A DNA stretch of 58,330 nt, from assembly GCA_003598175.1 (NCBI GenBank), contig QZKN01000080.1:1-58330 (forward strand), written 5' to 3'. The position numbers and the translations under genes are program-made. Source of the DNA: Candidatus Omnitrophota bacterium (GTDB lineage: Bacteria; Hinthialibacterota; Hinthialibacteria; Hinthialibacterales; Hinthialibacteraceae). Below the pieces are notes generated by a model that saw only the letters and a program-made list of their open reading frames with translations, searched no databases and was not told the origin of the DNA. How positions within the stretch are numbered: position 1 is the stretch's first letter; each line of letters begins with the position of its first letter. Below, one piece after another: positions 16,732 through 26,935 of this stretch.

Positions 16732-17775
16732 ATGAATGCAAAACCAACAACCATTTGCTTGGGCATGGCCGTAATCGCCTTGTGTGCGATATCCGCCAAT
16801 GCCGCCCCCTTCACGCCAGGGAACCTGGTTCTCGCCGACGCCGCCGATGACATGCTCATCGAAGTGTCACTCGGCGCAAGCGAAGCGACCGTCGTGCAGG
16901 TCGTCCGCTGGGAATTGGGAGACACCAGTCGCCGCCGTCCGTTGGGAGTCGCCTTCGACCCGAGCGGCATCTGCTACGTCGGCCTCACCGGCGTTCCCAC
17001 ATCCGCGACCGAACAGGTCGAGTATCCCGCCGGGCGCGGTGAAATCCTGCGCATCTTCCCCGACGGATCGATGTATTTCACCGTTCTGTCGACGGAAGTA
17101 ACGAAAGGAACGTGGGTCAGCAGTAACGCGCCCAACGAAGTGTTCGTCATGAGCAACGAACCTCCGCCGCCTTTTCCTTCTCATTCGTTTCGCTACCGCT
17201 TCGCGGGGGAAAACGTGATCGAGGAGACATTATTCGACGTGACCATGACTCCGCAAAGCAACGGCAACGGCGGCAATGGCAAAGCGCTCATCCTGCCGGA
17301 CGGCCGTATCCTCATTCCCAGCGACATGGATCCCCGCATCAACATTTACAGCGATAGCGGCGGAGCGGCGATCGGTTCGATTCCCACATCAAAAGGCTAT
17401 CGTTCCCTCGCCTATATCGAAGGCACGGATTACCTGCTTGCTATTCCCGGCACCAATTCCGTTGACAGGATCGGTCTGGATGGCACATTACATGGCACAT
17501 TCGATTTCACCATCGATGGCCTTGGCGGCGTGTGGAATTTTACCATTCTCGCTGACGGCACCGAGCGCTTTGCCGTCTCCAACCACAACGGGCCTGCCGG
17601 TTCGAAGAGCATGATTTACATTTACGACGCTTCCGATCTGGAAAACATCTATCCGGACGTGCTCCCCATCGTCGGCCTGCAAAACTTCGGCGACGCCGAC
17701 GGGCGGGCGACTCAACTCTTCGATCACGCCATGGTTCCCGTGCCGGTTGCGGTTCCGGATTGGGCGCTTTATTAA
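16732..17775 (+). CDS. secreted beta-propeller-like protein, hypothetical
   Basis: 347 residues starting at the ATG preceded by AAAAGGAG; signal peptide with core MAVIALCAISANA and cleavage after A-N-A. The body has repeated short strand motifs (GNLVLADAADDMLIEV, PLGVAFDPSGICYVG, GRILIPSDMD, YLLAIPGTNSVDRI) typical of NHL/SMP-30-type six-bladed propellers. No sorting signal is obvious at the C-terminus. Monocistronic, ending in a strong terminator. It could bind a ligand or partner outside the cell; no enzyme motif is seen. Confidence 0.7.
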   Translation: MNAKPTTICLGMAVIALCAISANAAPFTPGNLVLADAADDMLIEVSLGASEATVVQVVRWELGDTSRRRPLGVAFDPSGICYVGLTGVPTSATEQVEYPAGRGEILRIFPDGSMYFTVLSTEVTKGTWVSSNAPNEVFVMSNEPPPPFPSHSFRYRFAGENVIEETLFDVTMTPQSNGNGGNGKALILPDGRILIPSDMDPRINIYSDSGGAAIGSIPTSKGYRSLAYIEGTDYLLAIPGTNSVDRIGLDGTLHGTFDFTIDGLGGVWNFTILADGTERFAVSNHNGPAGSKSMIYIYDASDLENIYPDVLPIVGLQNFGDADGRATQLFDHAMVPVPVAVPDWALY

Positions 17776-17797
17776 TTTCGACTACGATGGTTCTTTC

Positions 17798-17828
17798 AAA
17801 ACCGCCGGTATTACACCGGCGGTTTTTG
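17798..17828 (+). terminator. intrinsic terminator
   Basis: Perfect hairpin ACCGCCGGT (17801-17809) / ACCGGCGGT (17815-17823) with a five-base loop, followed by TTTTTG. It lies 22 bases past the preceding stop codon. The AAA before the stem can extend it with the T-tract, so it may work on both strands. The rest of the gap to 18119 is AT rich and shows no feature. Confidence 0.9.
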
Positions 17829-18119
17829 TTTATTCGTGAATTTGAGTGATAAACAAAACAGGAATGCATTCCAATTCTGTCGGTCATCGGTCGTTTCCAT
17901 TATCAAACGAAAATAAGGAACAATTAAAAACTCAACACAGACAAATTAAAAATCGAAACGATTTGCTATCGAACCGATAGAACTATCAAGCGAATGTATT
18001 TCACAAAGATATGACCGATCATCATTTCATTCATGCAAGTTTTATTTGTTTTTAACATTCCCTGAACAATAGATGCATATAGTATTCAAGAAATTGATTC
18101 ACAGAGAGCGAGGGTATCC

Positions 18120-21100
18120 ATGAAGCAACAGATACACCGATTTTCTCTTTTTTTAATATTTACAATCGCCGCGAACGGGACCGGTTACGGTGAAGATTGG
18201 CCGATGTGGCGATATGACGCCCGGCGTAGCGCGGCGTCCCCACAAGCGTTGCCGCAGGAGCTGCATTTGCTGTGGGAGCGAGAATACCCGCCTCTCGAAC
18301 CGACCTGGGAGAATCCGCTCAACCGGGATTTGATGCAATTCGATAAAGCCTATGAACCGATCGTGATGGGAAAAACCATGTTTATCGGTTCCAATGCTTT
18401 CGATCAAATCACCGCGCTTGACACGGACAGCGGCGAGGAGCGATGGACTTTCTACGCGGATGGCCCGATTCGCTTTCCCGCCGTGGCGAACGACGGAAAA
18501 GTCTATTTCGTGAGCGATGATGGTCATCTCTATTGCGTCGACGCCGAAAACGGCGCTTTGATCTGGAAATTCAGCGGAATTCCATCCGATCGGAAGATTT
18601 TGGGGAACGAACGCTTGATTTCGACCTGGCCGGCGCGCGGCGGCCCGGTTTTCCAGGATGGAATCATCTACTTCGCCGCCGGCATCTGGCCGTTCATGGG
18701 CATTTTCATCTACGCATTGGATGCGGAAACCGGTGAAGAGATTTGGTGCAACGATCATTCCAGTTCCATTTATATGAAACAGCCCCATAATTCACCTTCC
18801 TTTGCCAGCATCGCGCCGCAGGGAATCCTGGTGGTGGCGGGAGACAAACTGCTGGTTCCGGGCGGGCGGTCGACGCCGGCCTGCCTGGATTTGAAGACCG
18901 GCGAATTTTTATATTATAAATTCGCGGAGCACAACAAAACCGGCGGGGCGTTTGTGTGCGCGACAGATCGCCATTTCATCAATTATCACCGCGATCAAGT
19001 TACGTCCCTCTACGATCTCGAAAGCGGAAACGTCCTGAAAGCTCAATTCGGCAGGATTCCGGTTCTGTCCGGTACGGTATTTTATTCTCTCGGCAATCCC
19101 GTCATCGCGCATGATTACACGAGTTTACGATCCATTCGGCGGGAACGAGTCGTCAAAGATTCCACGACCAATGAAACCAAGACCGAAATTCGAATCGAAT
19201 GGAAAATCGATCCGTTGTGGGAAATCGAAACGGACGCGGGCGGCGATATGATTCAAGCGGGCAACCGGTTGTATGCGGGTGGAGACAACATCGTATCCGC
19301 CATCGACATCCCCCGTTCGGGAAACCAACCGTCGGTCTCCTGGCAGACGAAAATCCCGGGAACGGTTGCACGATTGATCGCCGCCGATGATAAGTTGTTT
19401 ATCGTAACGTTGGAAGGACGGATTTATGCCTTTGGTGGAAAACCGGCCCCGTTCAAAACCCATCCCCTTCGCACTCACACCCAAGCGATTCCCGACGCCG
19501 CCGCTCAACAAGCCCATGATATTCTTCAATATACAAATAGCAAAGAAGGATATTGCCTGGCGTACGGCCTGGAAAACGGCGACGTGGTCGAGGCGCTGGT
19601 TCGTTGGTCGGATTTGCGAATCATCGCGGTCGATTCCGACCGGAAAAAGGTGAATCGATTGCGCAAACGATTCATCGACGCCGGTCTGTATGGCAAACGG
19701 ATTTCCGTGCACGTCGGCGACCCGTTGACATTCCCTGCCCCTTCTTACCTTACCCACCTGACGATTTTTGAAAATTTTAACAAAATTCAATCCCACTCCG
19801 ATTCGGGATTTTTTCAAACGATATATAACCATACAAGACCGTACGGCGGCATCATTTGTATGAAACCAGCGCCGGACAAGGTCGCCGCCGTCGCCGCCGC
19901 CATCCGCAAATGCGATTTGCCGAACGCCAAAATCATCGAAGCCGACGGACTGCTTCTTTTGATTCGCGAAGGCGCGCTGCCGGGCGCGTCCGATTGGACC
20001 CATCAATACGGCGACATCGCCAATACGGTCAAATCGGACGATCAATTGGTCAAATTGCCGCTGGGCATTCTGTGGTTCGGCGGCAATTCGAATACGGACG
20101 TGTTGCCCCGGCACGGCCACGGACCGCCGGAGCAAATCGTGGACGGCCGGCTGTTCATTCAAGGCATAAACAGCCTCAGCGCGCGGGACGTGTATACCGG
20201 ACGAGTGCTGTGGAAGCGAATGCTGCCCGATCTCGACACGTATGGCGTCTATTACGACGAGACGTACGCGGACACGCCGCTCGATCCCGCGTACAATCAA
20301 ATCCACATCCCCGGCGCGAACGCGAGAGGCACGAATTATGTCGTTGCAAAGGACAAAATATACATTGTTATCAAAAACAGCTGCCTGGTTTTGGATCCCG
20401 CCGCCGGTGAAATCATCGGCGAAATCACACTGCCCATCGTTCCCGGCGAGGAGCAACCGCCGGACTGGGGATACATCGGCGTTTATCAGGAATATCTGAT
20501 CGCCGGCGCGGAATTCGTCAATTACATCGATTTCATCGAATTGGATTCGGACATCGCCAGCAAAAGGAAACCCTTTTACAATTTCGACATCACCTCCAGT
20601 AAAAGACTGGTGGTGATGGATCGGCATACCGGCGAGGTTCGCTGGACGTACACGTCCGCGCATGGTCTGCGGCATAACGCCATCGCCGTCGGCAACGATA
20701 ACATATTCTGCATCGATCGCACGCCGGATTTCGTGTCCGATCGATTAAAACGAAGAGGCAAACGGACCACCGGCGTTCCCCGCCTGCTGGCATTCGATGT
20801 TACAACCGGCGATATTTCGTGGAGTTCGACGGAAGACGTTTTTGGCACATGGTTGGGGTACTCCGAAGAAAATGACATCCTCCTGCAAGCGGTCCGACAT
20901 TCGCGGGATATGCTCGTGGACGAACCGGACGAAGGTATGGCGGCCTATCGCGGGAAAACCGGCGAGCGGTTATGGCAAAACGACGCCGAATACCGCGGTC
21001 CCTGCATCCTTCACGGCGATAGGATCATTACCGAACCGTATGCATACAGCCTCCTGACGGGCAAAGAGATCATCCGCACGAATCCGTTGACCGGCGAACA

Positions 21101-21941
21101 GTCGCTCTGGTCCTATCAACGTAATTATGGATGCAATTATCCAATCGCCTGTGAGAATCTGTTAACATTTCGTTCCGCCGCGGCCGGATTCTTCGATTTA
21201 CAGCAGGACGGCGGGACCGGCAATTTCGGCGGCTTCAAATCCGGCTGCACGTCGAACCTGATCGGCGCCAACGGCGTTTTGAATGCGCCGGATTATACCC
21301 GCACCTGTTCATGCAGTTATCAGAATCAAAGTTCCCTGGCTATGATTCACGACCCCGATGTCGAGATGTGGACGTTCAACAACTTCGACGTGGGAGACGG
21401 GGTCATCCGCCAGGCGGGAATCAATCTGGGCGCGCCCGGCGACCGCCGCGCGGAAAACGGGACGCTATGGATGGAGTATCCGTCGAAAGGAAGCCCCTCG
21501 CCGGAAATTCCCATCCTCACCGAGCCGGCGGCGCCGCACTGGTTTCATCATCATTCCTCTCGCTTCGACGGCGCCGGCTTGAAATGGGTTGCCGCCTCGG
21601 GCGCGAAGGGACTCCGGAAAATCACTTTGCAACTCGCAACGGATCCCCAACCGGCGCAAACCTATGCGGTTGGTCTTCTTTTCGCCGAGCCGGATCCGCT
21701 CCAACCCGGAGACCGCGTTTTCGACGTTTCCATTCAAGGCCGGAAGGTGTTGCGGGATTTCGATATTAGGCGGGAAGCGGGCGCGACTCATCGCGGCATC
21801 GTGAAAGAATTTCATCGGATTTCGATTTCGCGGGATTTGGAGATTGCGCTTGATCCTCGCGATAAAAGGAGTCCATATGCGCCGATTTTATGTGGGATTG
21901 AAATCATTTCCGAAACCGTATTGACCCGCAACGCGCGCTAA
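18120..21941 (+). CDS. secreted PQQ-propeller protein with inserted methyltransferase-like and C-terminal malectin-like domains
   Basis: 1273 residues with a signal peptide ending near G-Y-G-E. Residues about 25-445 form a first PQQ/BamB-type beta-propeller (DWPMWRYDARRS, repeated Y-A-L-D-A-E-T-G-E and W-K-F blades). About 460-605 is Rossmann-like and resembles a class I methyltransferase: G-Y-C-L-A-Y-G-L-E-N-G at the SAM loop position, then RIIAVDSD with the acidic ribose ligand and VHVGDP. About 610-1080 is a second PQQ propeller. About 1125-1273 resembles a malectin-type carbohydrate-binding domain (Y-A-V-G-L-L-F-A-E, GDRVFDVSIQG). GAGGG precedes the ATG. Substrate and role unknown. Confidence 0.8.
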   Translation: MKQQIHRFSLFLIFTIAANGTGYGEDWPMWRYDARRSAASPQALPQELHLLWEREYPPLEPTWENPLNRDLMQFDKAYEPIVMGKTMFIGSNAFDQITALDTDSGEERWTFYADGPIRFPAVANDGKVYFVSDDGHLYCVDAENGALIWKFSGIPSDRKILGNERLISTWPARGGPVFQDGIIYFAAGIWPFMGIFIYALDAETGEEIWCNDHSSSIYMKQPHNSPSFASIAPQGILVVAGDKLLVPGGRSTPACLDLKTGEFLYYKFAEHNKTGGAFVCATDRHFINYHRDQVTSLYDLESGNVLKAQFGRIPVLSGTVFYSLGNPVIAHDYTSLRSIRRERVVKDSTTNETKTEIRIEWKIDPLWEIETDAGGDMIQAGNRLYAGGDNIVSAIDIPRSGNQPSVSWQTKIPGTVARLIAADDKLFIVTLEGRIYAFGGKPAPFKTHPLRTHTQAIPDAAAQQAHDILQYTNSKEGYCLAYGLENGDVVEALVRWSDLRIIAVDSDRKKVNRLRKRFIDAGLYGKRISVHVGDPLTFPAPSYLTHLTIFENFNKIQSHSDSGFFQTIYNHTRPYGGIICMKPAPDKVAAVAAAIRKCDLPNAKIIEADGLLLLIREGALPGASDWTHQYGDIANTVKSDDQLVKLPLGILWFGGNSNTDVLPRHGHGPPEQIVDGRLFIQGINSLSARDVYTGRVLWKRMLPDLDTYGVYYDETYADTPLDPAYNQIHIPGANARGTNYVVAKDKIYIVIKNSCLVLDPAAGEIIGEITLPIVPGEEQPPDWGYIGVYQEYLIAGAEFVNYIDFIELDSDIASKRKPFYNFDITSSKRLVVMDRHTGEVRWTYTSAHGLRHNAIAVGNDNIFCIDRTPDFVSDRLKRRGKRTTGVPRLLAFDVTTGDISWSSTEDVFGTWLGYSEENDILLQAVRHSRDMLVDEPDEGMAAYRGKTGERLWQNDAEYRGPCILHGDRIITEPYAYSLLTGKEIIRTNPLTGEQSLWSYQRNYGCNYPIACENLLTFRSAAAGFFDLQQDGGTGNFGGFKSGCTSNLIGANGVLNAPDYTRTCSCSYQNQSSLAMIHDPDVEMWTFNNFDVGDGVIRQAGINLGAPGDRRAENGTLWMEYPSKGSPSPEIPILTEPAAPHWFHHHSSRFDGAGLKWVAASGAKGLRKITLQLATDPQPAQTYAVGLLFAEPDPLQPGDRVFDVSIQGRKVLRDFDIRREAGATHRGIVKEFHRISISRDLEIALDPRDKRSPYAPILCGIEIISETVLTRNAR

Positions 21942-22042
21942 ATTGCACTATTTCATCTATTCTCAAACAGCCTCTTGGGATGCATTATCTCGACATCGAT
22001 ATTTTCCGCCCTCAAAATTTACCGTTATCAGGTAAAATAGGA

Positions 22043-22918
22043 TCAATCCGGCAAGAGCCAGTTCTCTTGGTTTTCGTTCCACCAATTTAAAATAAACGCA
22101 GGCATGGCATCGCCGGCGATCCCTTTTTCCGTCGCGAGCGTACGAATTTGATCATTGGTCCAATAATGGACCGCATCGATCAGCTCATGATCCCCCGACG
22201 CGATTTTCTCCATCGCAAAGGGCAAAACGCCTACCCCCAAATCCAGTACCTGCTGATATTCCGTCTTCGCCAACGGGCGCAAGCGTTCTTTTTCTTTGCC
22301 TTCCGGCATGGATTTCCATTTGGCATACGCCTTTTCATACTCTTCGGGATTGTCGTAGAATCCTCGATACCAATCGCTGAGATACGGTCCCTTCTTCCGT
22401 TCACTCTGCGGAACATTTCTCCATTTCTCGTAGCGCGCTTCGAATTCTGTTCGAAGATTCTTCCGTTCGTTTTCCCACCATTCAATGATGCGATCGTAAA
22501 ACGGAGTACGTCCCCATTTGCGATCATGAAAGTTTGTTTTGGATATACTCGAGAATGCATAACTTATGTAGGATTTTTGGTTATTTGGAATCTTTTTCAT
22601 CCTTTCGACAATGAAAGGTAAAGCGGGCACACCCAAATCGACGATTTTTTGAAAGACATCAACATTAACATAATCCGATGCAATTGAAGATGTTTTCGAT
22701 GTATGATCGACTGTAAATTTACCTTCATTAGTGGGTTTATCTTGAAAGCCAAAATAGTCCTGCCATGCCTTAAAACGAAGTTCGAACTGTTGGGAAATAT
22801 TTGTATTAGCTGCAAAGTTATATACATTTATTTGCAATGAAAGAACTATCAATAAAAAATAGTTGAAAAAAGTGTACTTGAACACTGATGATTCATCTTT
22901 GATAAATTTCGCATTCAT
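22043..22918 (-). CDS. secreted protein with two HEAT-like modules, hypothetical
   Basis: 291 residues; hydrophobic N-terminal segment about 14-36 (signal peptide or anchor). Two related modules are visible: F-Q-K-I-V-D-L-G-V-P-A-L-P-F-I near 88-102 and Y-Q-Q-V-L-D-L-G-V-G-V-L-P-F-A near 222-236, each after a Trp-rich helix. This suggests an internal duplication of a HEAT-like repeat. AAAGGAGA precedes the ATG. It is last in a run of four minus-strand secreted-protein genes. I do not recognise the family. Confidence 0.7.
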   Translation of the reverse strand: MNAKFIKDESSVFKYTFFNYFLLIVLSLQINVYNFAANTNISQQFELRFKAWQDYFGFQDKPTNEGKFTVDHTSKTSSIASDYVNVDVFQKIVDLGVPALPFIVERMKKIPNNQKSYISYAFSSISKTNFHDRKWGRTPFYDRIIEWWENERKNLRTEFEARYEKWRNVPQSERKKGPYLSDWYRGFYDNPEEYEKAYAKWKSMPEGKEKERLRPLAKTEYQQVLDLGVGVLPFAMEKIASGDHELIDAVHYWTNDQIRTLATEKGIAGDAMPAFILNWWNENQENWLLPD

Positions 22919-23113
22919 TGTTTTTCTCCTTTATCTTTTATTTCCTATCTAAAATAGCGCCATATTGTTCCATATACTGGACCATCAATGTTTCCTTCAC
23001 CGACTATTGGATGCGTCATTCGTGCATTATCACCCATTTTGCTTTCAGCAAGTTCTGGAAAGCCATTAAAACTTTTTGCAGAATGAGTGATTTGATACCC
23101 ACCATCCTGCAAT

Positions 23114-24001
23114 CTAATGTTCAGGCTTCAGGACCTGTGGAATGAGCGTAGGAATTTGGGGAGGCAGTAAGAAAATTTCATCCGGATTCAGGTATTGGAG
23201 TTCCGGATGCGAATCGAATAGGTTTTCTTTTGCATAATCCAATAGTTTTTGTCGGTAAAGATGCCAGTTCCACTCTATTTCCGGTCCTTTCCGTTCCTCC
23301 GGTGGAAGAATTAGTTCCGCTAATTTGTGCATTTCCACCGTCTCACGGTTGCCTTTCAGGCTTTTTTCGATCGCATCTTTTTTGCTTAACGGAAGCATTC
23401 GTTTCATTTCTTCCACCTGGCTATAGGATTGAATCTGTTGCAACCATTTTATGTGTGGGGAAAGATTTCCATCCGGAGAAAACTCTTGATTACTTAAATA
23501 CGTTTTCGCCGCTTCCTCAGGCGTTAAATTTTCTGTGAACAACGAATCTGCGGCGGCGACCAAGGCATCTAATTTTATATAGCATTTTTGAAAATCATCA
23601 TCGGTTGCATCGATAAGAAGGTTTTCGAGATAGGTGCGGATTTCATCGGTTGTGACGTGAATATCGTAGTTCGCAACCAGCGCTTTATGGGCGATGTCAA
23701 GCACATACGTTAGTTTATTGTAGGGAGTTGGATACGGGATTGGTGCAGATAACGTAGAAGGACTCACGATCTTCTTTTCAATAGAGGAATTGTTCTTATC
23801 ATTGGTTTGAGTGAAATGATTTTCATTTAATATGAATGATTTAGTATCATATTTACTTAATGACACGATTATTACTAACACAAGAAAAACAATACTTATA
23901 ATAGAAACAACAGCAATGGAACTCCTTTGAAATTTCATACTACTTAATCCAAATACATCAGATTTGCTTTTTTCTATTGAATAAAAGTTGGAAAGAAGCA
24001 T
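23114..24001 (-). CDS. single-pass membrane-anchored protein, hypothetical
   Basis: Up to 295 residues with one strongly hydrophobic segment near 27-48 and a soluble C-terminal domain outside the membrane, rich in Glu, Lys and Leu with several helices (E-E-M-K-R-M-L-P-L-S-K-K). It ends in a Pro-rich tail. No known domain is recognised. The start is uncertain: an internal ATG at 23938 would still leave the membrane segment intact, and neither start has a clear ribosome-binding site. Same strand as the secreted neighbours, 48 bases after the preceding gene. Confidence 0.6.
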   Translation of the reverse strand: MLLSNFYSIEKSKSDVFGLSSMKFQRSSIAVVSIISIVFLVLVIIVSLSKYDTKSFILNENHFTQTNDKNNSSIEKKIVSPSTLSAPIPYPTPYNKLTYVLDIAHKALVANYDIHVTTDEIRTYLENLLIDATDDDFQKCYIKLDALVAAADSLFTENLTPEEAAKTYLSNQEFSPDGNLSPHIKWLQQIQSYSQVEEMKRMLPLSKKDAIEKSLKGNRETVEMHKLAELILPPEERKGPEIEWNWHLYRQKLLDYAKENLFDSHPELQYLNPDEIFLLPPQIPTLIPQVLKPEH

Positions 24002-24049
24002 TTTTGCTTATACTTCAATCCTTCAAATTTTCTTGAAATCTCAAATGCA

Positions 24050-24787
24050 TCAAAGGTCGATTGTATCATCCAGACTTGATAAGACATCGAATCCACTATA
24101 TACATATCCCCCATCTTCAATATAAACATATTCACCATTAAAATAAGCATCATTATTTTGCGGCGACCAATATGTCTGACTGGGAGATTTAGTTACACTA
24201 AAAGCACCTGTTGAACAAAGATGGGTACCTGTATTTTCATAAATAAGAGCAGGACCAAACCATGAGGTTTGTGAAGGTAATTTTCTTAAAGTAACATATA
24301 CATTAAAACCGACTATTTGTTCTTGTCTACAACCACAGATGGAAGCTTTGGCGTTATTCAAGGAAAGTCGAAATTCGTCCACATTATCTGTGCATTTGAA
24401 ATATGATAAATAATAATTGACTGAAAAAGCTCTTGCACCTATTCCTTCTGCGATAAAATACGCAGTCCCCATGTTACTCGCTGATTTGCTGGTAGAAGAG
24501 CACGAATATGTTGGTGTTGGGGTAGGAGTGGAAGTGGGAGTGGGATCAGCACCAGTTGCGATTAAGATTCGTTTATTTTGCAGCTCAGGAATGAGAATCT
24601 TTTGGTGGAGAGCATTATTATAACTTTTGAAAAAAATAACATTGGATGTGGGAGTGGGTTTTCTGAAATCGATATTGATATTCATATCGTTCTTCTGTAA
24701 AATTTCTTGACTATTTGAAATTCGAACGTTAAATAAACTTACAAGAATCAAAAAGAGAATACAGTTTATTGTAATAATTTTTTTCAT
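24050..24787 (-). CDS. secreted protein with Pro-Thr linker, hypothetical
   Basis: 245 residues; signal peptide with core CILFLILVSLF. A short N-terminal part is followed by a D-P-T-P-T-S-T-P-T-P-T-P-T linker near 82-94 and then a Cys-containing C-terminal domain of about 150 residues with many Tyr, Asn and Ser (likely beta-rich; six or more cysteines that could form disulfides). Pro-Thr linkers join domains in secreted proteins. GGAG lies eight bases before the ATG. The function is not recognisable; the gene at 31836 has similar linkers. Confidence 0.7.
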   Translation of the reverse strand: MKKIITINCILFLILVSLFNVRISNSQEILQKNDMNINIDFRKPTPTSNVIFFKSYNNALHQKILIPELQNKRILIATGADPTPTSTPTPTPTYSCSSTSKSASNMGTAYFIAEGIGARAFSVNYYLSYFKCTDNVDEFRLSLNNAKASICGCRQEQIVGFNVYVTLRKLPSQTSWFGPALIYENTGTHLCSTGAFSVTKSPSQTYWSPQNNDAYFNGEYVYIEDGGYVYSGFDVLSSLDDTIDL

Positions 24788-24814
24788 GATTGGTGCTCCA
24801 TTATAAATGTTTGA

Positions 24815-26254
24815 TCAATAGTTGAAAATTTGTTCTTTCAAAACCACTGCCTGCTCCCGGCATCGCGCTTGCGCGCTGGCATCGCTTTCCGGGATCAATC
24901 TCAAAATATCATTGAGATAACCAAGCGCCTTGAGTTTGTCGCCGCGTTTCAGTGCGATTTCCGCCAGGCTGTGTTTTACCCACGGAACGAGAACGTCATG
25001 ATTCGCTTCCCCCAAAATCCCATTCAAAATTCTCTCTGCGCCATCGATATCCTGTTCACGCCAGGAAATATAGCGCGCCCAATTCATCGCACAGTTTGCG
25101 CCGGCCAATGTCTGGGGATAATTTTCCATGACGAATTTGCAGATTTGCGCCGATTCATCGAATTGATTGTTCCAGCAAAGGCTTTGCTGATGCAGATCGT
25201 AGATGCTTGCAATCTTATTTTCCGGAATTTTACTTTTTATTAATTCGTTATTAACGATATCGCTTTGAATCAGAAAACCGGTCAGAACCGAAATCTTTTT
25301 CATCTCCCCCAATACATCTTTTTCCAATTCATAGGTCAGTTCCATGATCCGGTTCACAATCAAGGTCGGTTCTTGAGGATGAAGGTCCATATAGTTTTGC
25401 AAGGCAGTGTGCACGGTTTCTGCATCCTTACCGCCCAACAACGAAACTACGGCTTTGTAGAAAGGAATATCGTTTTTCTCGTCATATCCTACCATCACTT
25501 CCTCATCCCTGTTATCGTTCAACTGCATCTCGACTTCATTCAATACCGCCAGCGCTTCCTCAAACCGCCGATCTCCGGCGAGGCACAAGGCGCGTGCTAT
25601 ATTCAACGCCTGTGGCCGCCATGTGGACGGTTTCAGGTTTGGAAATACATCATCCATTGCTGATTTTTCCGGATTGGTATGTTTCATGCCATACAGACGC
25701 AGAAAAAAGATCGAGAAATCCGCACCGATTCCATAAAATTTTCGCAATTCCCGGTCATATTCGTCGCCGGCGTTGCGCTCGTATTCATCGACGGCGCATA
25801 CATCGATTTGGCCGGTTTCCAGCAATCCGTCGTTGATTTCCCAGAAGGCATTCTCTTTCCATTTCTCATGAACGCCGCGTTTCATCAGCGCCAAGGCATC
25901 GTCGGTATTCCCCAGACGCATCAGCAGCCTTGCTTTGGCGAGGTTGGCGCGTCCGTACAGCTCGGAATTTTCATCCAATCCGCCGATCAGCGCTTCCACA
26001 TCGGCAAGCGCCTCCTCATTTTTCTGCAGCGAATGTGAATAGGTAATCAGATCCTTCATCGCTTCCGCAATCGTATCTTCGTCCTGTGATGTGTGGATCG
26101 TTTCCCGAGACAATTCATAGCGAGCTTCCGCAACCAGATACTGCCGCGCATTCCGATAATGGTTGCGAGAAGAAATCTCTTCCTGTCCGATCGCGAGAAT
26201 GGGGATAAACAAAAGAATTATGAACAAAACAGTATTTTTTTTCGAACGTTTCAT
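24815..26254 (-). CDS. secreted TPR-repeat protein
   Basis: 479 residues from the ATG preceded by GAGG; signal peptide with core TVLFIILLFIPILAIG. The rest is alpha-helical with TPR-like repeats: L-A-K-A-R-L-L-M-R-L-G-N-T-D-D-A-L near 105-121, AEIALKRGDKLKALGYLNDI near 435-454, and others of about 34 residues. TPR arrays mediate protein-protein contacts, here probably in the periplasm. First gene in the run of four minus-strand secreted or anchored proteins; 27 bases separate it from the next gene. Confidence 0.75.
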   Translation of the reverse strand: MKRSKKNTVLFIILLFIPILAIGQEEISSRNHYRNARQYLVAEARYELSRETIHTSQDEDTIAEAMKDLITYSHSLQKNEEALADVEALIGGLDENSELYGRANLAKARLLMRLGNTDDALALMKRGVHEKWKENAFWEINDGLLETGQIDVCAVDEYERNAGDEYDRELRKFYGIGADFSIFFLRLYGMKHTNPEKSAMDDVFPNLKPSTWRPQALNIARALCLAGDRRFEEALAVLNEVEMQLNDNRDEEVMVGYDEKNDIPFYKAVVSLLGGKDAETVHTALQNYMDLHPQEPTLIVNRIMELTYELEKDVLGEMKKISVLTGFLIQSDIVNNELIKSKIPENKIASIYDLHQQSLCWNNQFDESAQICKFVMENYPQTLAGANCAMNWARYISWREQDIDGAERILNGILGEANHDVLVPWVKHSLAEIALKRGDKLKALGYLNDILRLIPESDASAQARCREQAVVLKEQIFNY

Positions 26255-26935
26255 GGTCAACCTCATAAAAAGGTTTCGTTATAATGATTTCCATTCATTG
26301 ACGTTGAATCCAAATGATAAACGAATGTCGCGTAATAAAGGTTATTCATTCCACACGTTCAATAAAACAGGGGGGAGGACGCGAAGTATCCGTCAATACA
26401 GATTCTTGACAAATCCACACACGTCCGATAATATGAGTAGATAAGGTTTCACTCATCCGGGTGATCCTTTCATGGGGGCGCGTATCATTCAAGTTTCCTG
26501 ACCTGGGATACGCGCCCTACTCGTTTTGCTTCGTTTTTCTCTATTTCCTCATAACCGGCAACATACCGCAGCCAATTTCCTACAAACAACCGAATAACAG
26601 ATTTTCTACAGTAAAGTTAAATGAAATTTCTCTGCCTGTCAAGAGAATTTTTCAAAAAAAAAATCAACCTTCCTATTTTTTTAACGTAACATCTTGATTT
26701 GTCAATAGATATAGATGAAAGAAAAATTTCATGAATGGATGACGACGATGCATACAATATGCACAAAAAATCAAAAAACGCATAAATACATGTAAACCAT
26801 CACTGCCATTACTATCTTAAAACATTGGACTTGGATCATGCAAGATTACTGTTAAAGATAAAGCAGAGGAATAACGTAACTTGAAGGTGAGGTGAGGTGA
26901 CAAATTTGAAAAGAGAGAAAAACCATTCTTGTTTT
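26255..26935. other. intergenic region with one strong hairpin
   Basis: About 680 bases without a supported gene. The main feature is an 11-bp perfect inverted repeat GGGCGCGTATC / GATACGCGCCC at 26476-26486 and 26507-26517 with a 20-base spacer. The remainder is AT rich, including poly-A at about 26650-26662. Confidence 0.5.
26476..26517. repeat. 11-bp inverted repeat
   Basis: Perfect arms GGGCGCGTATC and GATACGCGCCC, GC-rich in an AT-rich context. No T-tract follows on either strand, so a terminator is unlikely; it resembles the dispersed GC-rich hairpins in style but not in sequence. Confidence 0.55.

Noticed and set aside
19125..20675. 516-codon minus-strand frame
   Set aside because: Shadow of the PQQ-propeller gene; no family motif, Arg/Gly/Asp-rich composition.
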